Shown here: piece by piece, positions 17,613 to 25,742 of the stretch
Layout: every line of letters starts with the position of its first letter
Numbering within the stretch: the stretch's first letter is position 1
The notes under the pieces: model-generated
The model's database searches: none
The model's input: only the letters and a program-made list of their open reading frames with translations
Told to the model about the DNA's origin: nothing
Translations under genes and position numbers: made by a program
NCBI RefSeq assembly: GCF_003342675.1
Contig: NZ_CP031148.1
Location: 2,790,001 to 2,854,000 of the forward strand
Length of the DNA stretch: 64,000 nt
Reading direction: 5' to 3'
Origin: Haloplanus rubicundus
GTDB taxonomy: Archaea; Halobacteriota; Halobacteria; Halobacteriales; Haloferacaceae

Positions 17613-17783
17613 TCACGCGCGAAGCCCAGCGACGAGGTAGGCGGCCGGGAACGCCGCGACACCCGCTCCGATGGCGACGACGGCCCGCGCGTAGACGTTC
17701 GGCGGGCTGAGGGCGACGGCGACGGCGGCTGGGACGGCGGCGAGAAGCAGCGCCCAAGTGAGCCGTTCCGTGGACACGGTCAC
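17613..17783 (-). CDS. Small two-helix membrane protein
   Basis: A protein of 56 residues (54 if the second GTG at 17777 is used). Almost all of it is two hydrophobic helices (LTWALLLAAVPAAVAVAL and AVVAIGAGVAAFPAAYLVA) joined by SPPNVYAR. It is below the usual size cut-off and is easily missed inside a long antisense-like frame. The GTG at 17783 shares GTGA with the elp3 stop, a common form of translational coupling. No function can be assigned. Confidence 0.65.
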   Translation of the reverse strand: MTVSTERLTWALLLAAVPAAVAVALSPPNVYARAVVAIGAGVAAFPAAYLVAGLRA

Positions 17784-19435
17784 TCCAGTCGCTTCGAGAC
17801 GTACGGGCCGTCCTGGTGGTAGCCGAGTTTCTCGCGGTAGTATCGGCGCACCCCGATGCCGCTGATGACGCTCAGCTTGTCGTAGCCGGCGTCGGCCGCG
17901 AGTTCCTCGGCGCGGGTGAGGAGGCGCCGGCCGTAGCCGCGGTGTTGCCAGTCGGCCGCGTCGTCGTCGCGGAGGCCCACCTCGCTCCCGTAGACGTGGA
18001 GTTCGCGCACCAGCGCCGCGTTCGCCAGTTCGCGCCGCACCGGGTCGTTCGGGAACCGGAGGCGACAGAAGCCGACCAGAAGGTCGGAGACGGGGTCCTC
18101 GAAGCTGAGGAAGTGTTCCGTCCCGCCGCCGGCCTCGTAGGTCAACACGTCGAGTTCGACCCGCTCGGGGTCCGGGTCGGCGTCGTTGTGGCCCACCTCG
18201 CGGGCGCGGATGTCCCGCGGGGTGATGCCCCGCTCTTCGGCGCGCTGGCTGGCCAACTGGCGGAGGTTGGACTTCCAGACGCCAGCGTCGATGTGGTCGG
18301 CGGGGATGTCCCGCTGGACGCGCTGGAGTCGGGTGTACTTCGGGATCATCCCCATCACCTCCGCCACGAGGTCCGCGGCTTCCTCGTTGTCGAGGGGGTC
18401 GAAGTCGTCGCGGCGCCACATGTCGTAGGTGCGGGTGCCGCGGACGACGAGCGTCGGGTAGATCTTGAGGTAGTCTGGACGCCACCGGGGGTCCTCGAAC
18501 AGCTGGCGGAAATCCTCCAGACACATCTCGCGGGTCATCCCCGGCTGCCCGGGCATCATGTGGAAGCCCACCTTGAACGCGGCGTCGCGGAGGCGACGGT
18601 TGGCGTCGACGGAGGCCTGCACGCCGTGGCCGCGGTGCATCTCGCGGTTGATCCGCTCGTAGGTGGTCTGGACCCCCACCTCCACTTTCGTCCCGCCGAG
18701 CCGGAGCATCCGGTCGATCTGTTCGGGATCACACCAGTCGGGCTTGGTCTCGAAGGTGGTGCCGATGTTCCGGACGTCGGCCGTCTCGTTCTCGGCGATC
18801 ACGTCCTCCAAGTAGCGGAAGTCGGGGTCGTCCTCGGCGAAGCTCCGCCCCTCCGCGGGGTTCGGCGTCGCGTCCGTGTCGTAGTCGTTCAGGGCTTCGA
18901 GCGCCCGCTTGACGAACCACTCCTGGTAGTCGTGGCTGCGGGCCGTCATGGTGCCACCCATCAGGATGAGCTCCACCTTGTCGACGGGGTGGCCGATGTG
19001 GCGCAGCTGTTCGAGACGGAGGGTCACCTGCCCGTACGGGTCGTAGTCGTTCTGCTCGCCCCGCGCCGCGGCGGGTTCGTGGCCCGTGTAGCTCTGGGCG
19101 CTCCCGAACTCCGAGGCGGGGCCGCCGGGGCAGTAGAGACACTTCCCGTGCGGGCACATGTGCGGCGAGGTCATGATGGCGACGGGCGAGACGCCCGAGG
19201 CGGTGCGGACTGGCTTGCGCTGCACGACCGCCTGCACCTCGTCCCGGCGTTCGTCGGGGGCGTGCTGGAGGATGTCGGCGTTTTTCGGCACTTTCGCGGC
19301 CGAATGCTCCGAGCAGGCGTCGAGTTTCGCGGATTCGAGGTCGTCGCGCTCCAGGTCGCCGTCGAGGATGCGCTCGACGAGGTCCGTACAGACGCGCTCG
19401 AACGCCTCGCTCTCGGTCTCGGCGTCCGTGCTCAC
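17780..19435 (-). CDS. elp3: Elp3-like tRNA uridine(34) acetyltransferase
   Basis: A protein of 551 residues, the normal archaeal Elp3 length. A radical-SAM domain carries the cluster ligands Cys94, Cys99 and Cys102 (MCPHGKCLYCPGG), and the C-terminal 150 residues are a GNAT acetyltransferase domain (RGYGRRLLTRAEELA). It makes the 5-carboxymethyl precursor of wobble-uridine modifications in tRNA from acetyl-CoA and SAM. The GTG at 19435 is chosen because the residues upstream are a Ser/Pro-rich frame shadow and the archaeal family begins close to this point. Codon use and length are ordinary. It is followed, with overlapping stop and start, by the small membrane gene. Confidence 0.94.
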   Translation of the reverse strand: MSTDAETESEAFERVCTDLVERILDGDLERDDLESAKLDACSEHSAAKVPKNADILQHAPDERRDEVQAVVQRKPVRTASGVSPVAIMTSPHMCPHGKCLYCPGGPASEFGSAQSYTGHEPAAARGEQNDYDPYGQVTLRLEQLRHIGHPVDKVELILMGGTMTARSHDYQEWFVKRALEALNDYDTDATPNPAEGRSFAEDDPDFRYLEDVIAENETADVRNIGTTFETKPDWCDPEQIDRMLRLGGTKVEVGVQTTYERINREMHRGHGVQASVDANRRLRDAAFKVGFHMMPGQPGMTREMCLEDFRQLFEDPRWRPDYLKIYPTLVVRGTRTYDMWRRDDFDPLDNEEAADLVAEVMGMIPKYTRLQRVQRDIPADHIDAGVWKSNLRQLASQRAEERGITPRDIRAREVGHNDADPDPERVELDVLTYEAGGGTEHFLSFEDPVSDLLVGFCRLRFPNDPVRRELANAALVRELHVYGSEVGLRDDDAADWQHRGYGRRLLTRAEELAADAGYDKLSVISGIGVRRYYREKLGYHQDGPYVSKRLE

Positions 19436-19538
19436 GATCCGCCCCTCCGGCTGGTCATCGTCGTCGTGTCGTCGGGTCGCGGGGTTAAGGGTATCGCTCC
19501 AAGGGGTACGAGCCGAGGCGAGGGGCGGCGGAACCGAC

Positions 19539-21605
19539 TCAGGCCAGTCGCTCGACGGCGGCCGCGACGATGGCGTCGACGGCGGCGTCGCGGCGACCGG
19601 AGAGGAACTCGATGCGGCCGTCGCGGACGCTCGCGGCGGTGATACCGGCGTCGTCGACGCGTTCGGCGGCGTCGCCAGCCACGCCACGCACGTCGAGGTC
19701 GCCCGCCGAGCGGAGGTAACACTCGTCGGTGCCGACGCCGACGATCAGGTCCGCGTCGCGGCGGCGACCGAGTTCGTCGAGTAGGAGGCTCGTCGGCGGG
19801 AAGTCGAAGCGGTGGGTGTAGGCGTCCGTGTCGAGCACCTCGACCGTCAGGTCGCCTTCATCGCGGGTCTCGACGTTGGCCGTCGCGGTGTCGACCTCGG
19901 CGTCGAGTTTCCGGCGGAACTGCTCGCTGATGTGGCCGGCGAGGCCGCCCGCGTCGTCGAACAGGAGGTCCGTGATGAGTTCGCGCTTGTCCTCGTAGGA
20001 CTGGTAGTACGCCTCCAGCGCGATGGCCTCCCGGAGTTCGCGCGTGCGGTCGGCGTCGTAGCCCGCCTCGGAAGCGAGGGAGACGTACGCCTCGGGGGCG
20101 TCGCCCCAGTAGGAGACGGCGGGGAGGTGCGAGAGGTCGTCGGCCACGTCGGGGTCGACCGTCGCGGCGAGGGTGGCGGCGAGCGTCCCCGTCGAGAGAT
20201 CGGCGGCGTCGGCGCCGGCGAGGCCGGGGTTGACGATGGCCTCGCAGTCGTCGGCCACCGCGGCGTCGGCCACGTCGGCGTCGACGACGACGCGCCGGGC
20301 GCCGTAGATGCCGAGCAGCCCCAGACCGTCGCTGGATTCGACCGTGCTCCCCGTCCCCACGAGGAGGACGAGCGGCAGTTTCTCGTCGTGTCGGTCGCGG
20401 TCCTGGAGCATCCGCGTCACGTCGTTGGTCGCGTCGTCCATGTCGTAGACCGACTCCTCGAGCGGTCGACGCGTGAAATAGTGGTACTCGGCGTCGGCGG
20501 CGGCGTGTTCCTCGCGGATCAGCGGGAGGACGGCCCGCTCGATGGCCGCGCCCGCGACGTAGCCGTCGGTGGTCGCGGCGTGGCGGACGACGACCGGTCG
20601 GGATTCGAGGACGGCCCGCCGGATCGTCTCCGCGGCGTCGACGAGGTCCTCGGCCACCGCGTCGACGGCGTCTCCGTCGACGAGCGTCGTCGCGGATTCG
20701 GGTCGGGCCTCGGCGGTCAAGGCGTCGGCCAGTCGGCGCTCGACGTCGGCCGCCTCGTCGTCGGCGAGGATTTCGAGCGCCTCGGTCTCGACCTGCAGTT
20801 CGTCGTAGCGGCGTTCCACCTCGCCGTCGAGGCGGACGAGGCTCCCGACCTCGACGTCGGGGTAGGCGCGGACGCCCGCCTCGACGAAGGCCGCGCAGTC
20901 GACGGCGCCGGAGGCGTCGCGGAGTTCGAACACCGTCGGGCCGCTGGTCTGCCGGACGCCGACGATTTCGCCCTCCAGCCGGACCGTCTCGCCGACGCGG
21001 TCGTCGAGGGAGTCGACGTCGACGCGGTCGAGGTCGGCGGTCGGTTCGTCGGCGGACGCTGCCGTCGAGCCGTCGGCGGCGTCGGTATCCGTCGTGTCGG
21101 TCCCGTCGGCGGCGTCGGTATCCGTCGTGTCGGTCCCGTCGGCGTCGACGTCGGACTCGTCGTCGGCGTCGGCGTCGGCGTCACCGTTCAGCGCCTCGTC
21201 GTGATCCGGCGTCGGCGTCTGTCGAACGGGGCCGGGTCCGTCGTCGTCGTCGTCGGACTCGATGGTCTCGCCGTCGGCGTCGCCGTCGGGGTCGTGCACC
21301 TGCGCCCCGCGGAACTCGTCGCCGGACTGGCGGATCGACCAGGAGAGGTCGACGTTGCCGTTGTCGCGAACGTTCTTGACCTGGACGAACACGGTGTCGC
21401 CGGGCTCCCAATCGAGGCTCTCGAGGCGACGGTCGAGTTCGCTTCGGTGCAGCAGTCCCGTCACGCCGGGCGCGAGGTCGACGAACACGCCGAAGTCGGC
21501 GAAGCCGTCGACCGTCCCCTTGTAGTATCGACCCGAGACCAGTTGGTCCGGGCTGGAACCGCGGAAATCAAACCAAACGTCTTCTTCGTGGGTGATCCAA
21601 TCCAT
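19539..21605 (-). CDS. S1/OB-fold/DHH-like protein (RecJ-related, catalytic motifs degenerate)
   Basis: A protein of 688 residues. Residues about 20-80 are an S1 RNA-binding domain (GRYYKGTVDGFADFGVFVDL). About 100-175 is a disordered Asp/Gly/Thr tract with a perfect 11-residue duplication. About 180-275 is an OB-fold (LEGEIVGVRQTSGPTVFELR). The rest resembles the archaeal RecJ/DHH family, with a GxGTDE-like end (IVGVGTDECYLRS). However, the first metal motif, usually H-x-D-x-D-G, reads VRHAATTDGY, and at the DHH position the text is VVVDADVAD, so the usual ligands are missing. It may be an inactive or altered nuclease/phosphodiesterase. The ATG at 21605 has a TATA box 24-31 nt upstream. Confidence 0.8.
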   Translation of the reverse strand: MDWITHEEDVWFDFRGSSPDQLVSGRYYKGTVDGFADFGVFVDLAPGVTGLLHRSELDRRLESLDWEPGDTVFVQVKNVRDNGNVDLSWSIRQSGDEFRGAQVHDPDGDADGETIESDDDDDGPGPVRQTPTPDHDEALNGDADADADDESDVDADGTDTTDTDAADGTDTTDTDAADGSTAASADEPTADLDRVDVDSLDDRVGETVRLEGEIVGVRQTSGPTVFELRDASGAVDCAAFVEAGVRAYPDVEVGSLVRLDGEVERRYDELQVETEALEILADDEAADVERRLADALTAEARPESATTLVDGDAVDAVAEDLVDAAETIRRAVLESRPVVVRHAATTDGYVAGAAIERAVLPLIREEHAAADAEYHYFTRRPLEESVYDMDDATNDVTRMLQDRDRHDEKLPLVLLVGTGSTVESSDGLGLLGIYGARRVVVDADVADAAVADDCEAIVNPGLAGADAADLSTGTLAATLAATVDPDVADDLSHLPAVSYWGDAPEAYVSLASEAGYDADRTRELREAIALEAYYQSYEDKRELITDLLFDDAGGLAGHISEQFRRKLDAEVDTATANVETRDEGDLTVEVLDTDAYTHRFDFPPTSLLLDELGRRRDADLIVGVGTDECYLRSAGDLDVRGVAGDAAERVDDAGITAASVRDGRIEFLSGRRDAAVDAIVAAAVERLA
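21070..21135. repeat. Perfect 33-bp tandem duplication inside the DHH-like gene
   Basis: Two identical 33-base units (21070-21102 and 21103-21135) encode the repeated DGTDTTDTDAA of the disordered linker. Identity at the DNA level implies a recent duplication. Confidence 0.85.
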
Positions 21606-21628
21606 TGAGCGAATCGAACAGTCCCACC

Positions 21629-21636
21629 CTAAAACG
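21629..21636 (-). promoter_or_regulatory. TATA box for leaderless gene at 21605
   Basis: On the minus strand CGTTTTAG lies 24-31 nt before the ATG at 21605, fitting a leaderless transcript and excluding the long in-frame upstream extension. Confidence 0.6.
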
Positions 21637-21658
21637 ATTGTCGAAACTACTCGACGGC

Positions 21659-22279
21659 CTAGATGATGTACCAGGCCCGGAGCAGGGTGAAGAGCGCGTC
21701 GAACCCGCCGAAGCCGTAGCCGAAGAGGAGCGCGGCCGGGAGGGCCGCCGCGAGGACCGCCCGGCCGGGCGTCGTCCGGTGGACGGTGACGAGGCCGACG
21801 ACGAGGAGCGCGGCGCCGTAGAGACAGCAGGCGACGCGGAGTTCGGGACTCGGCACGGCGGCGAGGGGACACGGCGCCGTCGCGTAGGCGAGCACCTGCA
21901 CCGTCTCGCTGACGCCCGCCCGGTCGCGGACGAAGACCATCAGGGCGAGCGTCTGGAGCGCCGCGAGGAGGTGGAGGACCGCGGGCGCGACGAGGACGGC
22001 GACGAGGAGGACGACCACTGCGGCCCGGAGCGCCCCGGTCGCGGGGAATCGGAGGGGGTCGAGGACGGCGAGGAGGACGGCGTACGCGACGGCCACGGCC
22101 ACGGCGAAGACGAGGCCCGGCGCCTGATCGCCGGGCGCGACGCCGTTCTCGAAGAACCGGCGGGGGCGAACGAGCACTTCGACCCACGCACGGGCGAGGC
22201 CGCGAGGGCCGCGGTCACGCCCGCCACGGGGGTTCTCGACCCACGTCGTCACGGGCGTGTCTGGGGCGGCGGTCGGCAA
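21659..22279 (-). CDS. YIP1-family membrane protein
   Basis: A protein of 206 residues with five hydrophobic segments after residue 50. The pre-membrane segment ARAWVEVLVRPRRFFENGVAPGDQ is the typical start of haloarchaeal YIP1-family proteins (a conserved F-F near the first helix), and the later TVQVLAYATAPCPLAAVPS matches the family's AYA-P pattern. The family is of unknown molecular role in archaea; in eukaryotes relatives take part in vesicle traffic. It lies 53 bases upstream of the DHH-like gene on the same strand. The start at 22279 gives a 50-residue polar N-terminus. The palindrome at 22307-22364 separates it from the reductase gene upstream. Confidence 0.82.
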   Translation of the reverse strand: MPTAAPDTPVTTWVENPRGGRDRGPRGLARAWVEVLVRPRRFFENGVAPGDQAPGLVFAVAVAVAYAVLLAVLDPLRFPATGALRAAVVVLLVAVLVAPAVLHLLAALQTLALMVFVRDRAGVSETVQVLAYATAPCPLAAVPSPELRVACCLYGAALLVVGLVTVHRTTPGRAVLAAALPAALLFGYGFGGFDALFTLLRAWYII

Positions 22280-22306
22280 GGGGTTTCCGATTCCGCTAGA
22301 GTAACC

Positions 22307-22364
22307 GTTGTAAGTCGCTGCACACCGGAACGCACGCTGTCAGGCGATCCGGTGTGCGTACAAC
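22307..22364. repeat. Inverted repeat after the FMN reductase gene
   Basis: A perfect 10-bp stem (GCACACCGGA at 22320-22329, complement at 22348-22357) is nested inside GTTGTA (22307-22312) and TACAAC (22359-22364). It begins two bases beyond the TAG stop of the minus-strand gene at 22366. TTGTAAGTC recalls the outer arm of the repeats at 9192 and 42766, although the stem sequence differs. A terminator-like or protein-binding role is possible. Confidence 0.55.
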
Positions 22365-22365
22365 T

Positions 22366-22950
22366 CTACCCGCCCACGTTCTGGTCGCTCTCGAACGTCC
22401 GGGGGTCGGGTTCGATGGTCGCGTACTCGACGGCGCGGCGGCCGAGGGTGGCGACGCGGGTCTCGATGCCCTCGTCGACGAACTCGCCGTCCGAGAAGGC
22501 GGCCGACGCCCGCGGAATCGCCGCCTGATGCGGCAACACCCACGCGTCGAGGGCGCGACAGACCGAACGCAGGTGTTCGAGCGCGGTGATGGGAAAGGCG
22601 CCGCCGGCGACACCGAGGAGACCGACGGTCTTGCCCTCGAACTCGTCGAACCCGCAGTGGTCGAGCGCGTTCTTCAGCACGCCGGAGTACGAGCCGTGGT
22701 ACATGGGCGTGCCGAGCAGGACGGCATCGGCCTCGCGGATGCGCCGGGCGACGGCCGTGCTGTCGCCTTGCTCGTCAAGATCGGGGTCGAGGGGCGGCAG
22801 GTCGTACGCCCGCAGGTCGAGCAAATCGACCTCGGCGCCGGCGTCGGCGGCGGCGTCGAGGGCGCGACGGAGCGCGAGTCGGGTGTAGCTGTGGTCGCGG
22901 AGGCTGCCCGCGACGGCGACGACGGTGGTCGTGGGCGGCTGCTCGGTCAC
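22366..22950 (-). CDS. NADPH-dependent FMN reductase-like protein
   Basis: A protein of 194 residues with the flavodoxin-like fold. VVAVAGSLRDHSYTR forms the FMN phosphate-binding loop, LGTPMYHGSYSGVLKNALDH is the second family signature, and GVAGGAFPITALEHLR the third. It reduces FMN or quinones/metals with NAD(P)H in the cytoplasm; the real substrate is unknown. Its start is one base after the stop of the SDR gene at 22952, so the two are co-transcribed. Nothing is unusual in the sequence. Confidence 0.88.
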   Translation of the reverse strand: MTEQPPTTTVVAVAGSLRDHSYTRLALRRALDAAADAGAEVDLLDLRAYDLPPLDPDLDEQGDSTAVARRIREADAVLLGTPMYHGSYSGVLKNALDHCGFDEFEGKTVGLLGVAGGAFPITALEHLRSVCRALDAWVLPHQAAIPRASAAFSDGEFVDEGIETRVATLGRRAVEYATIEPDPRTFESDQNVGG

Positions 22951-22951
22951 G

Positions 22952-23734
22952 TCACCACTCCAGCCCGCCGTTGACCCCGAGCACCTGCCCGGTCATGTAG
23001 CTGGCGTGGTCGCTGGCGAGGAAGCGGACCATGCCGACGATGTCCTCGGGGTCGGCGAAGCGGTTGAGCGGAATCTTCTCCCGAATCTTCTCCTGGACGC
23101 GTTCGGGCACCTTCTCCAGCATGTCCGTCCTGACGAAGCCCGGCGCGACGCAGTTGGCCGTCGAATCGTGCGCGGCGAGTTCGAGCGCCAGCGTCCGGGT
23201 GAACGCGAACATCCCACCCTTCGAGGTGGCGTAGTTGGCCTGCCCGTAGTTTCCCTGTTGGCCGACGACGCTGGAGATGTTGATGAGGCGACCAGCCTCG
23301 GCGTCGCGGATGTCGTCGAAGAAGGCCTTGGTGCAATTGAAGGTTCCACCGAGATTGACGTCGATGACGGTCTGCCAGTCCTCGTGGGTCATCTCCGCGA
23401 ACTTGCGGTCGATGGTGATGCCGGCGTTGTTGACCAACACGTCGACTTCGCCGAGTTCGCCGTGAATCTCCTCGGCCATGCGGGCCACGTCGTCCGGCTC
23501 CGACACGTCGGCCTGTGCGCACATCGCCGTCTCGCCGTTTGCCTCGATGATCTCCTCGACTTCGCGGGCCGCGGCGTCGGAGCTCCGGTAGTTCACGACC
23601 ACGTCCGCACCACAGCGCGCGAGTTCGAGGGCGATGGACCGGCCGATGCCGCGCGAGGCGCCCGTGACGAGGCAGGTTCGGTCGGCGAGCGGACGTGGGT
23701 CGAGGGGTTCGAGCCGTGTGGTCGTCTCGGACAT
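22952..23734 (-). CDS. 3-oxoacyl-[ACP]/acetoacetyl-CoA reductase-like SDR (PhaB type)
   Basis: A protein of 260 residues in the classical SDR family. TGASRGIGRSIA binds NADP, NNAG is the structural motif, and the catalytic Ser-Tyr-Lys is in INISSVVGQQGNYGQANYATSKGG. The sequence is close to FabG/PhaB reductases, which reduce beta-ketoacyl thioesters; in haloarchaea such enzymes provide (R)-3-hydroxyacyl-CoA for polyhydroxyalkanoate. No PHA synthase is in the window, so PhaB is likely but unproved. It heads a two-gene unit with the FMN reductase. A divergent 148-base gap separates it from the gene at 23883. Confidence 0.87.
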   Translation of the reverse strand: MSETTTRLEPLDPRPLADRTCLVTGASRGIGRSIALELARCGADVVVNYRSSDAAAREVEEIIEANGETAMCAQADVSEPDDVARMAEEIHGELGEVDVLVNNAGITIDRKFAEMTHEDWQTVIDVNLGGTFNCTKAFFDDIRDAEAGRLINISSVVGQQGNYGQANYATSKGGMFAFTRTLALELAAHDSTANCVAPGFVRTDMLEKVPERVQEKIREKIPLNRFADPEDIVGMVRFLASDHASYMTGQVLGVNGGLEW

Positions 23735-23882
23735 ACAGCTACCTATGCGGGATACCGACTGTTAACTATTCGCGCCTTTCGGGGCCGACCGACGACAGAT
23801 TTTATTGCGCGGGATGGTAACACGGGGTCACCGTCGATTCGGGGAGGGGACGGTGACGCGTGCGACCCCGCCGACCACAACC

Positions 23883-24671
23883 ATGACCGACCGCATCGAT
23901 CTAGACGACATCGACACCGAGGAGGAGGAACCGGACGACGAGCCGAACCGCGGGGACTGGTTCTGGCGGGGCGAGGGCGATCCGGACGACGAGCCGGACG
24001 GCCCCTTCGGAACCGCCGGGGCGCGCGAGGAGGGATCGGACGCCGGTCCGACGAGCGGGGCGTGGGGGGACGACGGCGCGGGCGATCAAGAGGGCGACGG
24101 TGACGACGGGACCCACGCCGCGACGCCACGGGTGCCCCGCCAGAGCGACGACAAACCCGTCGGTATCCCGATAGAGGGCGGCGGGGCTGGCGGCTCCCAC
24201 GCCGGCGACCGCGAGCCCGTCGAGGGTGGGGTCCCGGACGAGGGCGGGGGCGAGGGCGAGAACGAAAGCCGTCAGCCCACCACCGGCGCGGCGCCCCACG
24301 GCGAGGACCCCGACGACATGACGATGGCGTTGACCTACCGGGCCGCCAAACGGCTGGCGCATCCGGCCTCTGCCTTCTCGGATGCGGGGGCGTGGGCGGA
24401 CTGGGTCGGCATCGTCGGCCGGGTCGACACGCCAGTCATCAACCGCTTCCAGCGTCAGAACGGCGTCGACGCCGACTTCTTCAGCGGCACGGGGACCGGT
24501 CCGGGGGAGCGGCTCGCCGAAATCGGCCCCCGGTCGATGTTTTACGCGAAGCGGATGGTCGTCGTCGGCATCGCCGGCGAGGACGAACGCGTCGCCGCCG
24601 AGGCCGACTGGGAGTTCGTTCCGCTCGAAGAGGCGGCGGAGAAGGCGGGCTGGACCCTCGACGTGGAGTAA
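23883..24671 (+). CDS. Haloarchaeal hypothetical protein with disordered N-terminus
   Basis: A protein of 262 residues. The first 145 are low-complexity and rich in Asp, Glu, Gly and Pro. The last 115 (from TMALTYRAAKRLAHPASAF) look folded and conserved in style, with WADWVGIVGRVDTPVINRFQRQNG and a closing WEFVPLEEAAEKAGW. I recall this C-terminal domain as a haloarchaea-specific domain of unknown function, but cannot confirm the family number. No catalytic motif is visible. The ATG at 23883 is chosen; an in-frame ATG at 23805 would add a short arginine-rich stretch. Confidence 0.72.
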   Translation: MTDRIDLDDIDTEEEEPDDEPNRGDWFWRGEGDPDDEPDGPFGTAGAREEGSDAGPTSGAWGDDGAGDQEGDGDDGTHAATPRVPRQSDDKPVGIPIEGGGAGGSHAGDREPVEGGVPDEGGGEGENESRQPTTGAAPHGEDPDDMTMALTYRAAKRLAHPASAFSDAGAWADWVGIVGRVDTPVINRFQRQNGVDADFFSGTGTGPGERLAEIGPRSMFYAKRMVVVGIAGEDERVAAEADWEFVPLEEAAEKAGWTLDVE

Positions 24672-24711
24672 GTTTTTATTTCCCGACGCCAAATCTGTGT
24701 GACGAGATACC

Positions 24712-24960
24712 ATGGGCATCAGAACCGCGCTCACACAGGCACGAATCGTCACTCTCGGGGTCTTCGCAGCGGCGATCTGGGTCGTCCTGACGATGTTGCA
24801 GGTGTTCGGGCGGCTCGGGCCGCTGTCGAGCGGCGGCGTGGGACAGACGCCGATTTCGGGGCTCGTCGGGCTGGCCGTCCTCGGTGGAGCGCTCGCGCTT
24901 CTGCTCGTCCTCTACGGCGAGCTGAGCGAAACGGAGCCGGCGCCGGAGCCGTGGGAGTGA
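24712..24960 (+). CDS. Small two-helix membrane protein
   Basis: A protein of 82 residues, with hydrophobic helices at about 12-34 and 47-70, a QTPISG loop and an acidic tail ending PEPWE. TTTTTATTT at about 24673-24681 can act as its TATA box. It is followed after three bases by a zinc-ribbon microprotein. Function unknown; haloarchaea carry many such proteins. Confidence 0.68.
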   Translation: MGIRTALTQARIVTLGVFAAAIWVVLTMLQVFGRLGPLSSGGVGQTPISGLVGLAVLGGALALLLVLYGELSETEPAPEPWE

Positions 24961-24963
24961 TCG

Positions 24964-25104
24964 ATGCAGTACGAGTGTAGCGAGTGCGGGCATTTCACCC
25001 GACTCGGTCTGGTCGACCGCGATTCGGTCGTCGAGACCTGTCCGGCCTGCGGGGAGTCCGCCCGATTCGAACCGGCGTTCGAAGGGGAAGGGGTCTCGTT
25101 CTGA
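24964..25104 (+). CDS. Zinc-ribbon microprotein
   Basis: A protein of 46 residues, too short for many gene finders. Two CxxC knuckles, CSEC at residues 5-8 and CPAC at 26-29, form a rubredoxin-type zinc ribbon. It starts three bases after the previous stop and its TGA overlaps the probable CTG start of the next gene, so it sits inside an operon. The cysteine pattern and tight spacing support a real gene. Role unknown. Confidence 0.72.
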   Translation: MQYECSECGHFTRLGLVDRDSVVETCPACGESARFEPAFEGEGVSF

Positions 25105-25445
25105 CGCTCACCATCGACCTGACCCAGCGGTTCGTCGACGCGGCCGACGAGTGGGCCGAAGCCCGGCTGGAGGACCGGGAGACGGCCATCGAGACGAAAG
25201 CCGAGCAGGCCCTCCTCGAAATCGAGTACCTCGTCTCCGGCCGCACGGAGGTGTCGTTCGAGGTGGACGCCGAGGCCGGCGAACTCCACTACGCCCCGAG
25301 CGACCCGCTCGCCGAACGGCTCGCGGACCAGGCCGCGGAGACGGGACTCGACGAGTCGACGCTGCTCCGGCTCCACGTCGACCTGTTCGTCGGCGCATTC
25401 TCCACGGACGACGACGAGCGCCCGCCGAACGCGCCGCCGGTCTGA
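25101..25445 (+). CDS. Hypothetical small acidic protein with non-ATG start
   Basis: A protein of about 114 residues, beginning near LTLTIDLTQRFVDAADEW. It shows an opening beta-strand followed by helices, somewhat like CopG/ribbon-helix-helix regulators, then an acidic helical domain. No ATG, GTG or TTG lies near the point where the conserved-looking text begins. The best start is CTG at 25101, whose CTGA overlaps the TGA of the zinc-ribbon gene. The alternative GTG at 24984 would make an N-terminus that is only the frame shadow of that gene. Function unknown. Confidence 0.6.
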   Translation: MTLTIDLTQRFVDAADEWAEARLEDRETAIETKAEQALLEIEYLVSGRTEVSFEVDAEAGELHYAPSDPLAERLADQAAETGLDESTLLRLHVDLFVGAFSTDDDERPPNAPPV

Positions 25446-25506
25446 TCCCAGCGGGGGCCGGATCGGCGAAGGTTTTAGTATCTCCCAACCCGTTGCGTGA
25501 CATTGT

Positions 25507-25692
25507 ATGACAAAGAGGGACCTCGGTTGGCGACCCGACGGCGCCGCCGACACGTACAGAGGGCACGAGGTCTGGGAGTACAACATCGCCCCCCACGAGA
25601 TCAACGAGGGCGAAACCGACGGCGACATCCGGGCCGAAGACATCACCGGATCGTCGGACTCGGACTCCGTCATCGACGCCGACGACCTGTAG
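25507..25692 (+). CDS. Small acidic hypothetical protein
   Basis: A protein of 61 residues, soluble and very acidic, with WEYNIAPHEINEGETDGDI in the middle and an SDSDSVIDADDL tail. GTTTTAGTA at about 25472-25480 lies 27-35 nt before the ATG and is a good TATA box. Codon use is typical of its neighbours. No function can be assigned. Confidence 0.62.
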   Translation: MTKRDLGWRPDGAADTYRGHEVWEYNIAPHEINEGETDGDIRAEDITGSSDSDSVIDADDL

Positions 25693-25742
25693 TCGGCCGC
25701 GAACGGACTATTTCGTCGTCGGTCGGCGGGTAGTTTCGACGG

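Noticed and set aside
17816-19642. A 608-codon open frame opposite elp3
   Set aside because: Composition and lack of motifs mark it as an antisense shadow of Elp3.
19606-22187. N-terminal extension of the DHH-like protein up to 22187
   Set aside because: The extension is an Arg/Pro-rich shadow of the YIP1 gene; the ATG at 21605 has a well-placed TATA box and starts the S1 domain.
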